Shown: positions 51,991 through 59,993 of the stretch, piece after piece
Layout of the letters: each line of letters starts with the position of its first letter
Position numbering within the stretch: the first letter of the stretch is position 1
Source: Chloroflexota bacterium
GTDB taxonomy: Bacteria; Chloroflexota; Chloroflexia; Chloroheliales; Chloroheliaceae
Reading direction: 5' to 3'
NCBI GenBank assembly: GCA_028287745.1
Contig: JAQBPB010000066.1
Coordinates: 62,001 to 126,000, forward strand
Length of the DNA: 64,000 nucleotides
The notes under the pieces: generated by a model
Seen by the model: only the letters and a program-made list of their open reading frames with translations
Told to the model about the DNA's origin: nothing
The model's database searches: none
Program-made: the position numbers and the translations under genes

Positions 51991-52661
51991 ATTTTTATCT
52001 CCTGGGTTGTTTGCTTTTACTGAGGCCGGGCTGTTTTACTCGCACCTCAATACAATACTAACGCGGTTTACATGGTGTTTTTGGCGAAAGGTTTCCTCTT
52101 GATTATCAGGAAAAAACCAGGACCAATAAATCTACCTTGATTAGCATAAACGTAAATTACAGCAGTATTTTCAATTTTCCCTAGGAGCAGTACCGAGGAT
52201 GAAAAGAAGTATCCTTTTCGAACTTTACATAATTGCAAAGCGGTACATTAATTATAGGGTGCTTTTAAGAGCCTGTCAATAACCTTTCGCTTAAGCAAAG
52301 GCTTTATAAGCGACCGCGGTAATTAACAACCGGCTGCCCAGGGTAAATTGTTGAATATGCTCAAACTGCCAGGGACGCTGGCAAACCTGGGCAAGCATGG
52401 CGCGGAACTGCCGGAATGGGATACTAATTTTAATTGTTAAACCGGGCTTTCCGGCTGAAATGCTAAAATTGCCGATTCTATTTGTGTTATAATTTGGCTT
52501 AATGTGGTGAATTAAGGACTTTTACCTGGCGCCCTGAGCAGGGTAAATTTTTGGTTATTTGGGAACTAAGGCTCAAAAGGGGAAGTCTTAAAAGAAGGAA
52601 TAAACTCTTGCCTTTTCTGAGAGTTTACCCGGTAGTAAAGAGAAAGATTCTTTTAAATTCT
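51991..52661. other. Long intergenic region between surface protein and dsbA-like gene
   Basis: 671 bases. Visible: AT-rich stretches (52040-52260); a nested hairpin 52336-52392 with outer GCCCAGG/CCTGGGC and inner TGCCAG/CTGGCA; the dsbA promoter element at 52485; and a hairpin-like TTTACCTG ... CAGGGTAAA followed by five Ts near 52520-52552 that could attenuate. The frame upstream of 52662 is open but unconvincing as protein. Confidence 0.45.
52485..52493 (+). promoter_or_regulatory. Extended -10 promoter of the dsbA-VKOR operon
   Basis: TGTTATAAT, TGn plus perfect TATAAT, giving a ~160-base leader before ATG 52662. No -35 at normal spacing. Confidence 0.45.
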
Positions 52662-53513
52662 ATGGCTAACCAGAACAAATCAAAGCAAGGGGCCAACCAG
52701 GTTCGTAATTCTGCCGGTAGTCAGAAAACCGGTGACCTCCAATCTAACCCGACTCCTCTAACCCCGAATTCTACCACTTCCGGCGGTTACCCGAATGGTC
52801 GAAAATTAACTCCCAAACAGGAAGCCTCTCGCCGCCGCGCCCGGAAACGCCGCCGGCTGCAACTTCTGATTACCGGCGCGATTGTATTAGTTATCGCGAC
52901 AGCTTTGATTGTTTTAGGAGTTTCTATCTCCCAACCGACCGTGTTTAAGAGTATCCCGGCCACTGCCAGGGTAGATGCCCGGCCTTTCGAAATGGGCCCG
53001 GCTGATGCAAAAGTGGTCGTGGAAGAGTACGGGGATTACCAGTGCCCCTTCTGCAAGCAGTGGCACGAGCAGGTCCAGCCCCGCCTGATGGCTGATTTCA
53101 TCAATGCTAACAAAAGCGTGAAGTTTGTTTACAAACATTTTCCGTTTTTGGATGCCAATTCGGCCGCCCGCGAGTCGCACCTTACGGTCGAAGCGGCTTA
53201 CTGCGCGTCCGACCAGAAACGCTTCTGGGACTACGATGACGCTCTTTACAATAACCAGGCTGCCAGTGAAAATTCCGGCTACTGGACCAATGACCGGTTG
53301 AAAGCCCTGGCGAAAGCCTTGCAGCTTGATTCGGCGGCCTTTAACACATGTCTGGTTAGCAACAAGTATCGCAGCCAGGCGGCTAATGACGCTACCGCCG
53401 CTCAAAACCGGGGCGTGACCGGCACGCCAACCTTTTTTGTAAACGGTGCGGCCGTTAAATCGGTTGATTATGCCGATTTGAAAACCGCGATTGATGCCGC
53501 CTTAAACAAGTAA
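52662..53513 (+). CDS. DsbA-family thioredoxin-like thiol oxidoreductase, membrane anchored
   Basis: A ~283-residue extracytoplasmic disulfide-forming protein. A hydrophilic basic N-terminus (~1-60, RRRARKRRRLQLL) precedes one TM helix (LLITGAIVLVIATALIVLGV). The thioredoxin fold holds the active site CPFC in EYGDYQCPFCKQWH and the cis-Pro in GVTGTPTFFVNG. The open frame begins at 52551, but ATG 52662 fits better; the upstream 37 residues are unlike a signal. VKOR, which re-oxidises such proteins, is 23 bases downstream. Confidence 0.88.
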   Translation: MANQNKSKQGANQVRNSAGSQKTGDLQSNPTPLTPNSTTSGGYPNGRKLTPKQEASRRRARKRRRLQLLITGAIVLVIATALIVLGVSISQPTVFKSIPATARVDARPFEMGPADAKVVVEEYGDYQCPFCKQWHEQVQPRLMADFINANKSVKFVYKHFPFLDANSAARESHLTVEAAYCASDQKRFWDYDDALYNNQAASENSGYWTNDRLKALAKALQLDSAAFNTCLVSNKYRSQAANDATAAQNRGVTGTPTFFVNGAAVKSVDYADLKTAIDAALNK

Positions 53514-53536
53514 GATCTGAAAGTTGAGGTCTTAGC

Positions 53537-54070
53537 GTGGCACAACAGATTAATTCTAAAAAACCGGCCGACCAGGCCCAGTGGGCCGCTCCGGTGGCCC
53601 ACTGGGCCTCAGTATCCCGGCTGCCCGCCTGGTTTGACCTGGCTTTTATTGTACTAACGTTGATCGGTATTGGCGTTTCCGGCTATCTGTCCTGGACGCA
53701 TTTAACTTTTACGCCGATTATTTGTACCGCAGACTTGAGTTGCGACACGGTAAACCGGAGCGCTTATGCCTACTTCCCGCCAAACTGGGGAATCCCGGTT
53801 TCTTACGTGGGGCTGGCCGGGTATATCGGCCTGCTGGGGTTGGGCCTGGGACGCTGGCGGGTAGCCGCCGGTCGGAAAGGCTCAACTGCCAGGCTGGATT
53901 TAAGCCTGTTTGTTGCAACCCTAATCGGTGTAATTTTCTCAGTTTACCTGACCGCCATGGAACTATTTGTTATTCATGCAATTTGCTGGTGGTGTGTTGG
54001 GTCGGCGACTATAATTACCCTGCTTTTTGGCATAGCTGTCGCCAGAGTCTGGGTGGGTAATGATTACTAA
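53537..54070 (+). CDS. Vitamin K epoxide reductase (VKOR) family protein
   Basis: A 177-residue membrane protein that re-oxidises DsbA-type partners and passes electrons to quinone. It has four or five TM helices. Loop Cys63 and Cys69 (ICTADLSCDTV) and the active CxxC, Cys150 and Cys153 (CWWC), are present, with the conserved Ser/Tyr between (IPVSYVG). GTG start with GTTGAGG ribosome-binding site. The first 25 residues are encoded by a strong perfect inverted repeat. In operon with the dsbA-like gene. Confidence 0.9.
   Translation: MAQQINSKKPADQAQWAAPVAHWASVSRLPAWFDLAFIVLTLIGIGVSGYLSWTHLTFTPIICTADLSCDTVNRSAYAYFPPNWGIPVSYVGLAGYIGLLGLGLGRWRVAAGRKGSTARLDLSLFVATLIGVIFSVYLTAMELFVIHAICWWCVGSATIITLLFGIAVARVWVGNDY
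53574..53609. repeat. Perfect 14-bp inverted repeat within the VKOR coding start
   Basis: AGGCCCAGTGGGCC (53574-53587) and GGCCCACTGGGCCT (53596-53609) are exact reverse complements around an eight-base loop. Each arm's core (GGCCCA-x-TGGGCC) is itself palindromic. The hairpin begins 37 bases after the GTG and encodes residues 13-25. Confidence 0.6.
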
Positions 54071-54088
54071 AGGAGTAGAGATTAAAAA

Positions 54089-55144
54089 ATGACTTTAATG
54101 CGGGATGAAATCCGGGAGCAACCCCAGGCTTTGGAAAGGGCGCTCAAAGAAGGTTTACCACTAATTAGAAATATCGCCCGTCGGATTAATGCTTTTCAAC
54201 CGGACCTGGTTTTCATTGCTGCTCGCGGCACTTCCGATAACGCTGCGACCTATGCCCGCTATCTGTTTGAAGCCTTTACCGGCTTACCAGTTTCCCTGGC
54301 GGCTCCTTCGCTTTTCACGCTCTACCACCGGCCCCCTAACTTGAAAAAGGCCCTGGTAATCGGCGTGTCCCAATCGGGGGGCGGCGAAGATATCGTGGCG
54401 GTAATCAAGGAAGGCCGCAAGCAAGGCGCCATGACCCTGGCCCTGACCAACAATCCTGAATCGGCCCTGGCCCAGGCGGCGGCGGACGTGATACCGCTGA
54501 ATGTCGGCCCGGAACTTTCGGTAGCAGCCACCAAGACTTACACCGGCGAGTTGGGTCTTCTGGCCCTGCTGGCGGCGGAATTGTCCGATGACAACGGCCT
54601 GCGGCTCGGCCTGGAACGGCTGCCTTCGTCTATTGACAAGGCACTCCAACTGGAAGACGGGCTTAAACACCTGGCTAACCAGGAACTTTATAAAAATGCC
54701 CGGCATTGTCTGACCCTGGGCCGGGGTTATAACTTTCCCACGGCCCTGGAAGTGGCGCTCAAGCTGAAGGAAACCAGCTATATTTTCGCGGCTCCCTATT
54801 CGACTGCTGACTTCCTGCACGGGCCTTTTGCCCTGGCCGAACAAAGCCTGCCCGCTATTTTAATCGGGGCCAATGGGCCTGCTATCCCCGGGTTACTGGA
54901 CCTTGCCAAGAAATTGACTGCCGAGGGCGTTGAATTGTTGTGCATTGGCGATGATGACGGCTTGCTTAAGATGGCGACTTCGCGTGAGAGTGCTTTCCGG
55001 CTGGATTTGAGCGGCATTTCCGAGGCGCTCAGCCCGATTGTAAGCGTGGTGCCAGGTCAGTTGTTCGCCATGCACCTGGCCCTGGCACGTGGTTTCAATC
55101 CGGATAAGCCGCGCGGCCTCCAAAAAGTTACCAGCACGAAATAA
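54089..55144 (+). CDS. SIS-domain sugar isomerase-like protein (GlmS C-half/AgaS type)
   Basis: A 351-residue protein built from two SIS domains. The first (~30-170) contains FIAARGTSDNAATYARYLFE and VIGVSQSGGGEDIVAVI with the phosphosugar-binding Ser stretch; the second (~200-340) has CLTLGRGYNFPTALEVALKLKETS and the histidine-containing DFLHGPFALAE. This is the isomerase half of GlmS without the glutaminase half, as in AgaS/FrlB-type deaminases or isomerases. It lies 18 bases after VKOR; whether this is functional or only co-transcription is unclear. ribosome-binding site AAAGGAG. Confidence 0.88.
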   Translation: MTLMRDEIREQPQALERALKEGLPLIRNIARRINAFQPDLVFIAARGTSDNAATYARYLFEAFTGLPVSLAAPSLFTLYHRPPNLKKALVIGVSQSGGGEDIVAVIKEGRKQGAMTLALTNNPESALAQAAADVIPLNVGPELSVAATKTYTGELGLLALLAAELSDDNGLRLGLERLPSSIDKALQLEDGLKHLANQELYKNARHCLTLGRGYNFPTALEVALKLKETSYIFAAPYSTADFLHGPFALAEQSLPAILIGANGPAIPGLLDLAKKLTAEGVELLCIGDDDGLLKMATSRESAFRLDLSGISEALSPIVSVVPGQLFAMHLALARGFNPDKPRGLQKVTSTK

Positions 55145-55165
55145 GGCGCGGGTCAGTAACCCTAC

Positions 55166-55208
55166 AACATCGCGGCTTAAGCGCCCTTACTGCTTACGCT
55201 GCGATGTT
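55166..55208. repeat. Long imperfect hairpin before the ornithine cyclodeaminase-like gene
   Basis: AACATCGC (55166-55173) and GCGATGTT (55201-55208) plus inner GC/GC and AAGC/GCTT pairs form a ~16-bp stem with one mismatch and a G-T wobble. There is no T-tract. It could end the SIS transcript or regulate the next gene. Confidence 0.45.
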
Positions 55209-55280
55209 AAACAGGTTGTAAACCGCCTTCCTGGCACATAACATTTCCCGTCCTGTGGGGAAAGTGATGGAAAGAAAGCT

Positions 55281-56519
55281 ATGTTCGAGCAAAAAATCGA
55301 ATTGCGGGGCCACATTGTAGACAGCTACATTTTGCCCCAGGTTATGGATACAATTATGGATCTCGGCGGCAACTATGAGGTCGAAGAATTTGACCTGGGT
55401 CGCCACAAAGATGAGCCAAGTTATTGTCTCATGCGGGTTAACGCGCCTTCTCCATCCATTCTCCAGGAAATCCTCCGCCTGGTCCAGCGGGTTGGTGTCA
55501 CTATCCTGGAAGACCGCGATTGTGAGTTCAAACCGGCTCCTCGCGATGGCGTTTTCCCGCTGGATTTTTACAGCACAACCAATCTACAGACCTTTATCCG
55601 GGCTAAAAATCAATGGCTCCCGGTTAGCAAGACCGAAATGGACTGCGGTATCGTTATGCGCGCTATCAACGGCACGCAGACAGCCGAATGTATCCCGGTC
55701 ACGCACGTCAAAAAGGACGAATTGATCGCGGTCGGCCATACCGGCATCCGGCTGGAACCCATGGAACGCGACCGCAAGCGCGAGGTCTTTGCTTTTATGG
55801 GCAGCTCGGTTTCCAGCGAACGGCCCAAAGAACTGGCGATTGCCGGGCTGGTGAGTGAAATGCGCAACGCCAAAGCCCGCAACCGCAAGATTCTACTGGT
55901 GGGCGGCCCGGCGATTGCCCATACTGGCGCGGCCAGGTACTTGAGTAAAATTATTGAGATGGGCTATGTTGATGTCCTTTTTGCCGGGAACGCCCTGGCG
56001 ACCCACGATATCGAAACGGCCCTTTTCGGCACTTCGCTGGGTATTTCGCTCAATACCGGTCTGAACGAGGAAGAAGGCCACCAGCACCATATCCGGGCAA
56101 TCAACACTATCCGCTACTACGGCTCTATCGCGGCGGCGGTCGATGAAGGTGTTTTGCAGTCCGGTGTAATGTATACTCTGGTCAAGAAGAATATTCCTTT
56201 CGTGCTTTGCGGCTCTATCCGCGATGATGGGCCGCTGCCGGAAGTAATTACCGACGCACTACAAGGTCAGGACGCGATGCGCTCCCATATCGGGAACGTG
56301 GATATCGCGATCATGATTTCAACCATGCTCCATTCGATTGCCGTAGGAAATTTGCTGCCCGCCCGGGTGCGCACAGTATGTGTCGATATCAACCCTTCAG
56401 TGGTAACCAAACTGGCCGACCGGGGCAGTCACCAGACCCTGGGGATCGTCACTGATGTCGAATCTTTTCTACGGGAACTGCAACTTCAACTAGAGGCAGC
56501 CGAGGCCGCCGCCAGATAA
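55281..56519 (+). CDS. TIGR00300/LOR-SDH-like ornithine cyclodeaminase family protein
   Basis: A 412-residue protein of the family represented by the archaeal ornithine cyclodeaminase and the C-terminal domain of cyanobacterial AgrE/ArgZ. The N-terminal domain (ELRGHIVDSYILPQVMDTI, YEVEEFDLGRHKDEPSY) is followed by a Rossmann-like C-terminal half (KILLVGGPAIAHTGAARYL, VDVLFAGNALATHDIE, GTSLG). Relatives turn ornithine into proline and ammonia with NAD. It is the full-length version without the N-terminal arginine dihydrolase domain of ArgZ. ychF lies 43 bases downstream. proC is 5 kb away. Confidence 0.8.
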   Translation: MFEQKIELRGHIVDSYILPQVMDTIMDLGGNYEVEEFDLGRHKDEPSYCLMRVNAPSPSILQEILRLVQRVGVTILEDRDCEFKPAPRDGVFPLDFYSTTNLQTFIRAKNQWLPVSKTEMDCGIVMRAINGTQTAECIPVTHVKKDELIAVGHTGIRLEPMERDRKREVFAFMGSSVSSERPKELAIAGLVSEMRNAKARNRKILLVGGPAIAHTGAARYLSKIIEMGYVDVLFAGNALATHDIETALFGTSLGISLNTGLNEEEGHQHHIRAINTIRYYGSIAAAVDEGVLQSGVMYTLVKKNIPFVLCGSIRDDGPLPEVITDALQGQDAMRSHIGNVDIAIMISTMLHSIAVGNLLPARVRTVCVDINPSVVTKLADRGSHQTLGIVTDVESFLRELQLQLEAAEAAAR

Positions 56520-56562
56520 ATTTTAGAGTTTGTGAAAAAGAATTGGTGGAATAGAAAGAAAA

Positions 56563-57678
56563 ATGGCTCTTACATTAGGAATTATCGGATTTCCGAAAAG
56601 TGGTAAAACCACTATCTTTAATACCCTGACCCATTCAAACGCCGAAACTAGCGCCTACGGCTCCAACCAGTCGCCTAATATCGGTTCAGTTAAAGTGCCA
56701 GACCGCCGGTTGGACCGGCTGACCGAGATGTTCATACCCAAGAAAACCACCCCGGCTACGGTTGAATATACCGATGTGGCCGGTATGGCGAAAGGGGCCG
56801 GGCAAACCGGCGCGCTGCCCGGTCTGAACCTGATTCAGAAGGTAGAAGCCCTGGTCCATGTCGTGCGGGCCTTTGAAGACCCCAACCTGCCTCACCCTGA
56901 CGGCAGTGTAGACCCTATCCGCGATATTCAGACGATGGACCTGGAACTGGCTTTTTCCGACCTGGCGGTCATCGAAAAACGCTTGCCTCGCCTGGACGAC
57001 TCGATCAAAAAGACCAAGCCCGGCCCGGACCGCGAAGCCCAGACTTTTGAAAAAGAAGTCATGGAAAAGCTTAACGAAGCCCTGACCAAAGATATCCCGC
57101 TGCGTGACCTGGACCTGTCCGAGGATGAGCTGAAATCTATCCGGGGCTACCAGTTCCTGACCCTTAAGCCCCTGTTGACTATCCTGAACCTGGGCGAAGA
57201 ACGGGCCGAAGAGAGTGAGAAACTGGTGGAAGAAGCCAGGGCCGCCGCCGGGGGCCGTTCGAAAATCGGGTTCGCCGCTTTGCGGGGCAAAATTGAGATG
57301 GAATTAAGCCAGCTTGAGGAAGAGGAAGCCACCGAGTTCATGCAAGAACTGGGTATTACCGAATCCGGCCTTTCTAAAATCATTCATGCTTCTTACGACC
57401 TGTTGGGCCTGATGAGCTTCCTGACTGCCGGGGAAGATGAAGTCCGCGCCTGGACGATCAAAAAAGGCATCCCGGCCCTTAAAGCCGCCGGTGAAATTCA
57501 CAGCGATATTGAGCGCGGCTTTATCCGGGCTGAAATTGTCAGCTTTGATGATTTGATCAAGGCGGGCGGTATTCCCGAGGCGAAGAAACTGGGACTGTAC
57601 CGCAGTGAAGGTAAGACCTACGTCATGCAAGACGGCGACATCGTTAACTTTCTGTTTAACATCAGCGGCAAGAAGTAA
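56563..57678 (+). CDS. ychF: Redox-regulated ATPase YchF (Obg family)
   Basis: A 371-residue translation-associated P-loop ATPase that prefers ATP over GTP. G1 GFPKSGKTT, the G3 region DVAGMAKGAGQTG, a helical coiled-coil insertion (~150-215), and an NLGE motif where GTPases have N-K-x-D, which explains ATP preference. The C-terminal TGS domain follows (AWTIKKGIPALKAAGEIHSD, YVMQDGDIVNF). Length and order match the family. Positioned after the ornithine cyclodeaminase-like gene and before a very long inverted repeat. Confidence 0.94.
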   Translation: MALTLGIIGFPKSGKTTIFNTLTHSNAETSAYGSNQSPNIGSVKVPDRRLDRLTEMFIPKKTTPATVEYTDVAGMAKGAGQTGALPGLNLIQKVEALVHVVRAFEDPNLPHPDGSVDPIRDIQTMDLELAFSDLAVIEKRLPRLDDSIKKTKPGPDREAQTFEKEVMEKLNEALTKDIPLRDLDLSEDELKSIRGYQFLTLKPLLTILNLGEERAEESEKLVEEARAAAGGRSKIGFAALRGKIEMELSQLEEEEATEFMQELGITESGLSKIIHASYDLLGLMSFLTAGEDEVRAWTIKKGIPALKAAGEIHSDIERGFIRAEIVSFDDLIKAGGIPEAKKLGLYRSEGKTYVMQDGDIVNFLFNISGKK

Positions 57679-57692
57679 TAGTTTTAAAAGCG

Positions 57693-57781
57693 AAACGGTG
57701 AACGCAAGCGGGCCGGAGTTAAAATAAGCCTCAATTACAAAATTAAGGCTTAAACCCGGCGGTCGAATGCGTTCACCGTTT
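57693..57781. terminator. 89-base nested inverted repeat between convergent ychF and YtxH-like genes
   Basis: Outer arms AAACGGTGAACGCA (57693-57706) and TGCGTTCACCGTTT (57768-57781) are perfect 14-bp complements. Inside, further arms pair (GCCGG/CCGGC region; AAGCCT-c-AATT against AATT-a-AGGCTT). T-runs are weak. It is the only obvious 3' end for both genes. Confidence 0.55.
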
Positions 57782-57798
57782 AATTTCTAACGGGAAAT

Positions 57799-58113
57799 TT
57801 ACTTCTTGTTTTTCTTCTCAAACTCTTTCTTGAGTTCTTCTTTAGCCTTTTTAACCGCTTTATTTTCAGCGGCTTTAAGCTGGCGCTGCTCGGCGGCTTC
57901 ACCGATCAATTCTTTGCGCCGCTCTTCCATGCGGGCTTCTTCCTCGGCGGCGGCCTGTTTGCCCCCTTCAAGGACTTCGTCAAGTACTCCACGCAATTTC
58001 TCGACCGTTACCTGACCGTCCCGCGTGACAATTAAAGTCGCGACGGTTGCGCCGGTAGCTGCTCCCAGGATCACCCCAACCAGGAACTTGAAGATGCCCA
58101 CTATTGCGCCCAT
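57799..58113 (-). CDS. YtxH-like small membrane protein
   Basis: A 104-residue protein with a glycine-rich N-terminal helix (FKFLVGVILGAATGATVATLI), followed by a long charged Lys/Glu/Ala-rich coiled coil to the end. This is the layout of YtxH/general-stress-type proteins; function is unknown. ribosome-binding site GGAGGAAAC. It is a single gene convergent with ychF. Confidence 0.7.
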   Translation of the reverse strand: MGAIVGIFKFLVGVILGAATGATVATLIVTRDGQVTVEKLRGVLDEVLEGGKQAAAEEEARMEERRKELIGEAAEQRQLKAAENKAVKKAKEELKKEFEKKNKK

Positions 58114-58337
58114 GCTGTTAGTTTCCTCCTGCTCTGCTTCTCTATAGAATTTCGTTTCCGGGTTGTTGCTACTTCCGCCTCATAGTATATCAATTTTTGG
58201 GCCTGTAGCAAAGTAGCAGCCGTTAGTTTGGTAATTAAGCTAAAGTGGCCCGGCCCGGACCCTTTCTCGGTCCCGGCCTGCCCTTTTTGGCTGAGTTGTC
58301 TGCTAACGGCTGCTAAAAGTATTCAAAGAGGCCGCTT

Positions 58338-59993
58338 CTATAGCACCTGCAGGCTTATAGTGTGGTACCCGGCGGAACCGGACGGGAAGGGGTCGGCTGG
58401 CCTGGACTCCTGGACCTTACCGCCTGCTTCGGTTGCCCGTACCTTCAGGACATAGCCCTTGCTGCCTGCCGGTGGGGTCCATTCAAACCGCCAGAGGGTC
58501 CAACTGTTCGCGCCGAGCCGTTCTTTAAGTTTGGTTTCCTGCCAGGTCTGGCCGTTATCCAGGCTGACTTCAACCTTTTCAACCTTCCGGCTGCCCGCGT
58601 AGGCAATTCCTTTAAGGACGGTGGGCTGTCCGGCTCTAATGGTAGCGCCATCGGCCGGGGAAACAATCGAGGACTCGGTCCGGATGGCCGCCTCATTGTC
58701 CCAGCCCTGCTTTTGCCAGAAGCCTTCAAACTCGGTGTCTACCAGGGTTATCCCGGTTAGCCACTTGGCGTTTTTCATACCGTAGATATTCGGAATGAGC
58801 ATGCGCGCCGGGAAGCCGTGATCGTTGGTCAGGGGAGCGCCGTTCATTTCCACGGCCAGGGTAGTATCCTGTTCCAGGGCTTTTTCGATGGTAATGCTAT
58901 CCTTGTAACCGTCGGCGCTGGTAAAGACAACCTTTTTAACGCCGGGTTTAACCCCGGCCTGGTCCAGCAGGGTTTTTAAGGGGATGCCGGACCACTCGGC
59001 GTTGCCAATATATTCGCCGCCTACCGGGTTACTGATACAGGTCAGGGTATGATAGACCTTCTGGCGCGGCATTTGGTATAACGTGTTTTTTTCGAAGGTC
59101 AAAGGGTTATTTACCAGGCCGTCAATACTTAATTTCCAGGTATTGCCATCTACGGTCGGGTTGAAAGCGTTCTTGGAAACCTGGTAGAAACTACCGGTCG
59201 GCGTGATTTCACCTTCCAGGGTACCGTCCGGTTTCAGGTCGCCCAGGCTGGCCCGGTATTCGGTCAGCGGGACACTTCCAAAGGCTTTAGTGCCAATCGC
59301 CGCGCCTACCATCAAGACAAACACGGCGCTAACGGTCCTGACAAAGCGGCGGCGGCTGGACCGGGCTTCGCCTTCCAGGCGTTCCCGGCGCGATTCGATT
59401 TGAGCCAGGTTCATTCCACTGTTGGTGGCCGGTTCCGGGTAAGTGGCGGGCACCATGTGGAAATAGGCGTAGCCCAGCACGATGCCGAACAACTGGAAAA
59501 GCATGAAAGATATAATCAGGGTTGCAATCTGGTCGGTACCCAGCCCAACGCCCAGGAAACTCTGGTCCAAAAGAGGCAGCCCGGCCACGACAAATAGCAT
59601 CCAGGCGCCCGTACTGATGATAAAGCTGTTGCGCCAGACGGTTTGCCGGGTGCCGGTGCGCCCGGTAATTCTTACCAGTAACAGGCCTAGCAACCCGCCG
59701 ACTACGACCTGCCCTAAAAGGACCATCAGGAAAAGTAATTGTTTTCCGAGTGTGCCAATGGTTTGAATAAAGAATTCGGTAATACCCGGCCCGGCGGTCG
59801 CGGCAATTTTATCCGCGACCAAGTTACTCAGGCTGCGCGGGGTGACGCCTAGCAGGAGCAAACCGAGCATGACAATCGTCATTGCCATTCCGGCCACGGC
59901 CCCGGCTATAAAAGCCGCCTTTCGATGGGACCGGCCGTCCCATTCTTGCTGTTCTATTTCTTCTTCTTCATCAATATAGGTATAGGTTGCCAT
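58338..59993 (-). CDS. Membrane-fused molybdopterin-dependent oxidoreductase (sulfite oxidase family)
   Basis: A 551-residue protein. Four TM helices (~28-50, 82-107, 124-142, 156-180) are followed by SRRRFV (213-218) and a hydrophobic stretch (~221-234), resembling an internal twin-arginine signal. Then the oxidoreductase molybdopterin domain (~245-440), with the metal-ligand Cys319 in TLTCISNPVGGEYIG and the DHGFPARMLIPNIYG region, and a Mo-co dimerisation beta domain (~450-540; RAGQPTVLKGIAYAG, VEVSLDNGQTW). The catalytic part would lie outside the membrane. The substrate (sulfite, sulfoxide or other) is unknown. No heme or partner subunit is next to it. Confidence 0.85.
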   Translation of the reverse strand: MATYTYIDEEEEIEQQEWDGRSHRKAAFIAGAVAGMAMTIVMLGLLLLGVTPRSLSNLVADKIAATAGPGITEFFIQTIGTLGKQLLFLMVLLGQVVVGGLLGLLLVRITGRTGTRQTVWRNSFIISTGAWMLFVVAGLPLLDQSFLGVGLGTDQIATLIISFMLFQLFGIVLGYAYFHMVPATYPEPATNSGMNLAQIESRRERLEGEARSSRRRFVRTVSAVFVLMVGAAIGTKAFGSVPLTEYRASLGDLKPDGTLEGEITPTGSFYQVSKNAFNPTVDGNTWKLSIDGLVNNPLTFEKNTLYQMPRQKVYHTLTCISNPVGGEYIGNAEWSGIPLKTLLDQAGVKPGVKKVVFTSADGYKDSITIEKALEQDTTLAVEMNGAPLTNDHGFPARMLIPNIYGMKNAKWLTGITLVDTEFEGFWQKQGWDNEAAIRTESSIVSPADGATIRAGQPTVLKGIAYAGSRKVEKVEVSLDNGQTWQETKLKERLGANSWTLWRFEWTPPAGSKGYVLKVRATEAGGKVQESRPADPFPSGSAGYHTISLQVL

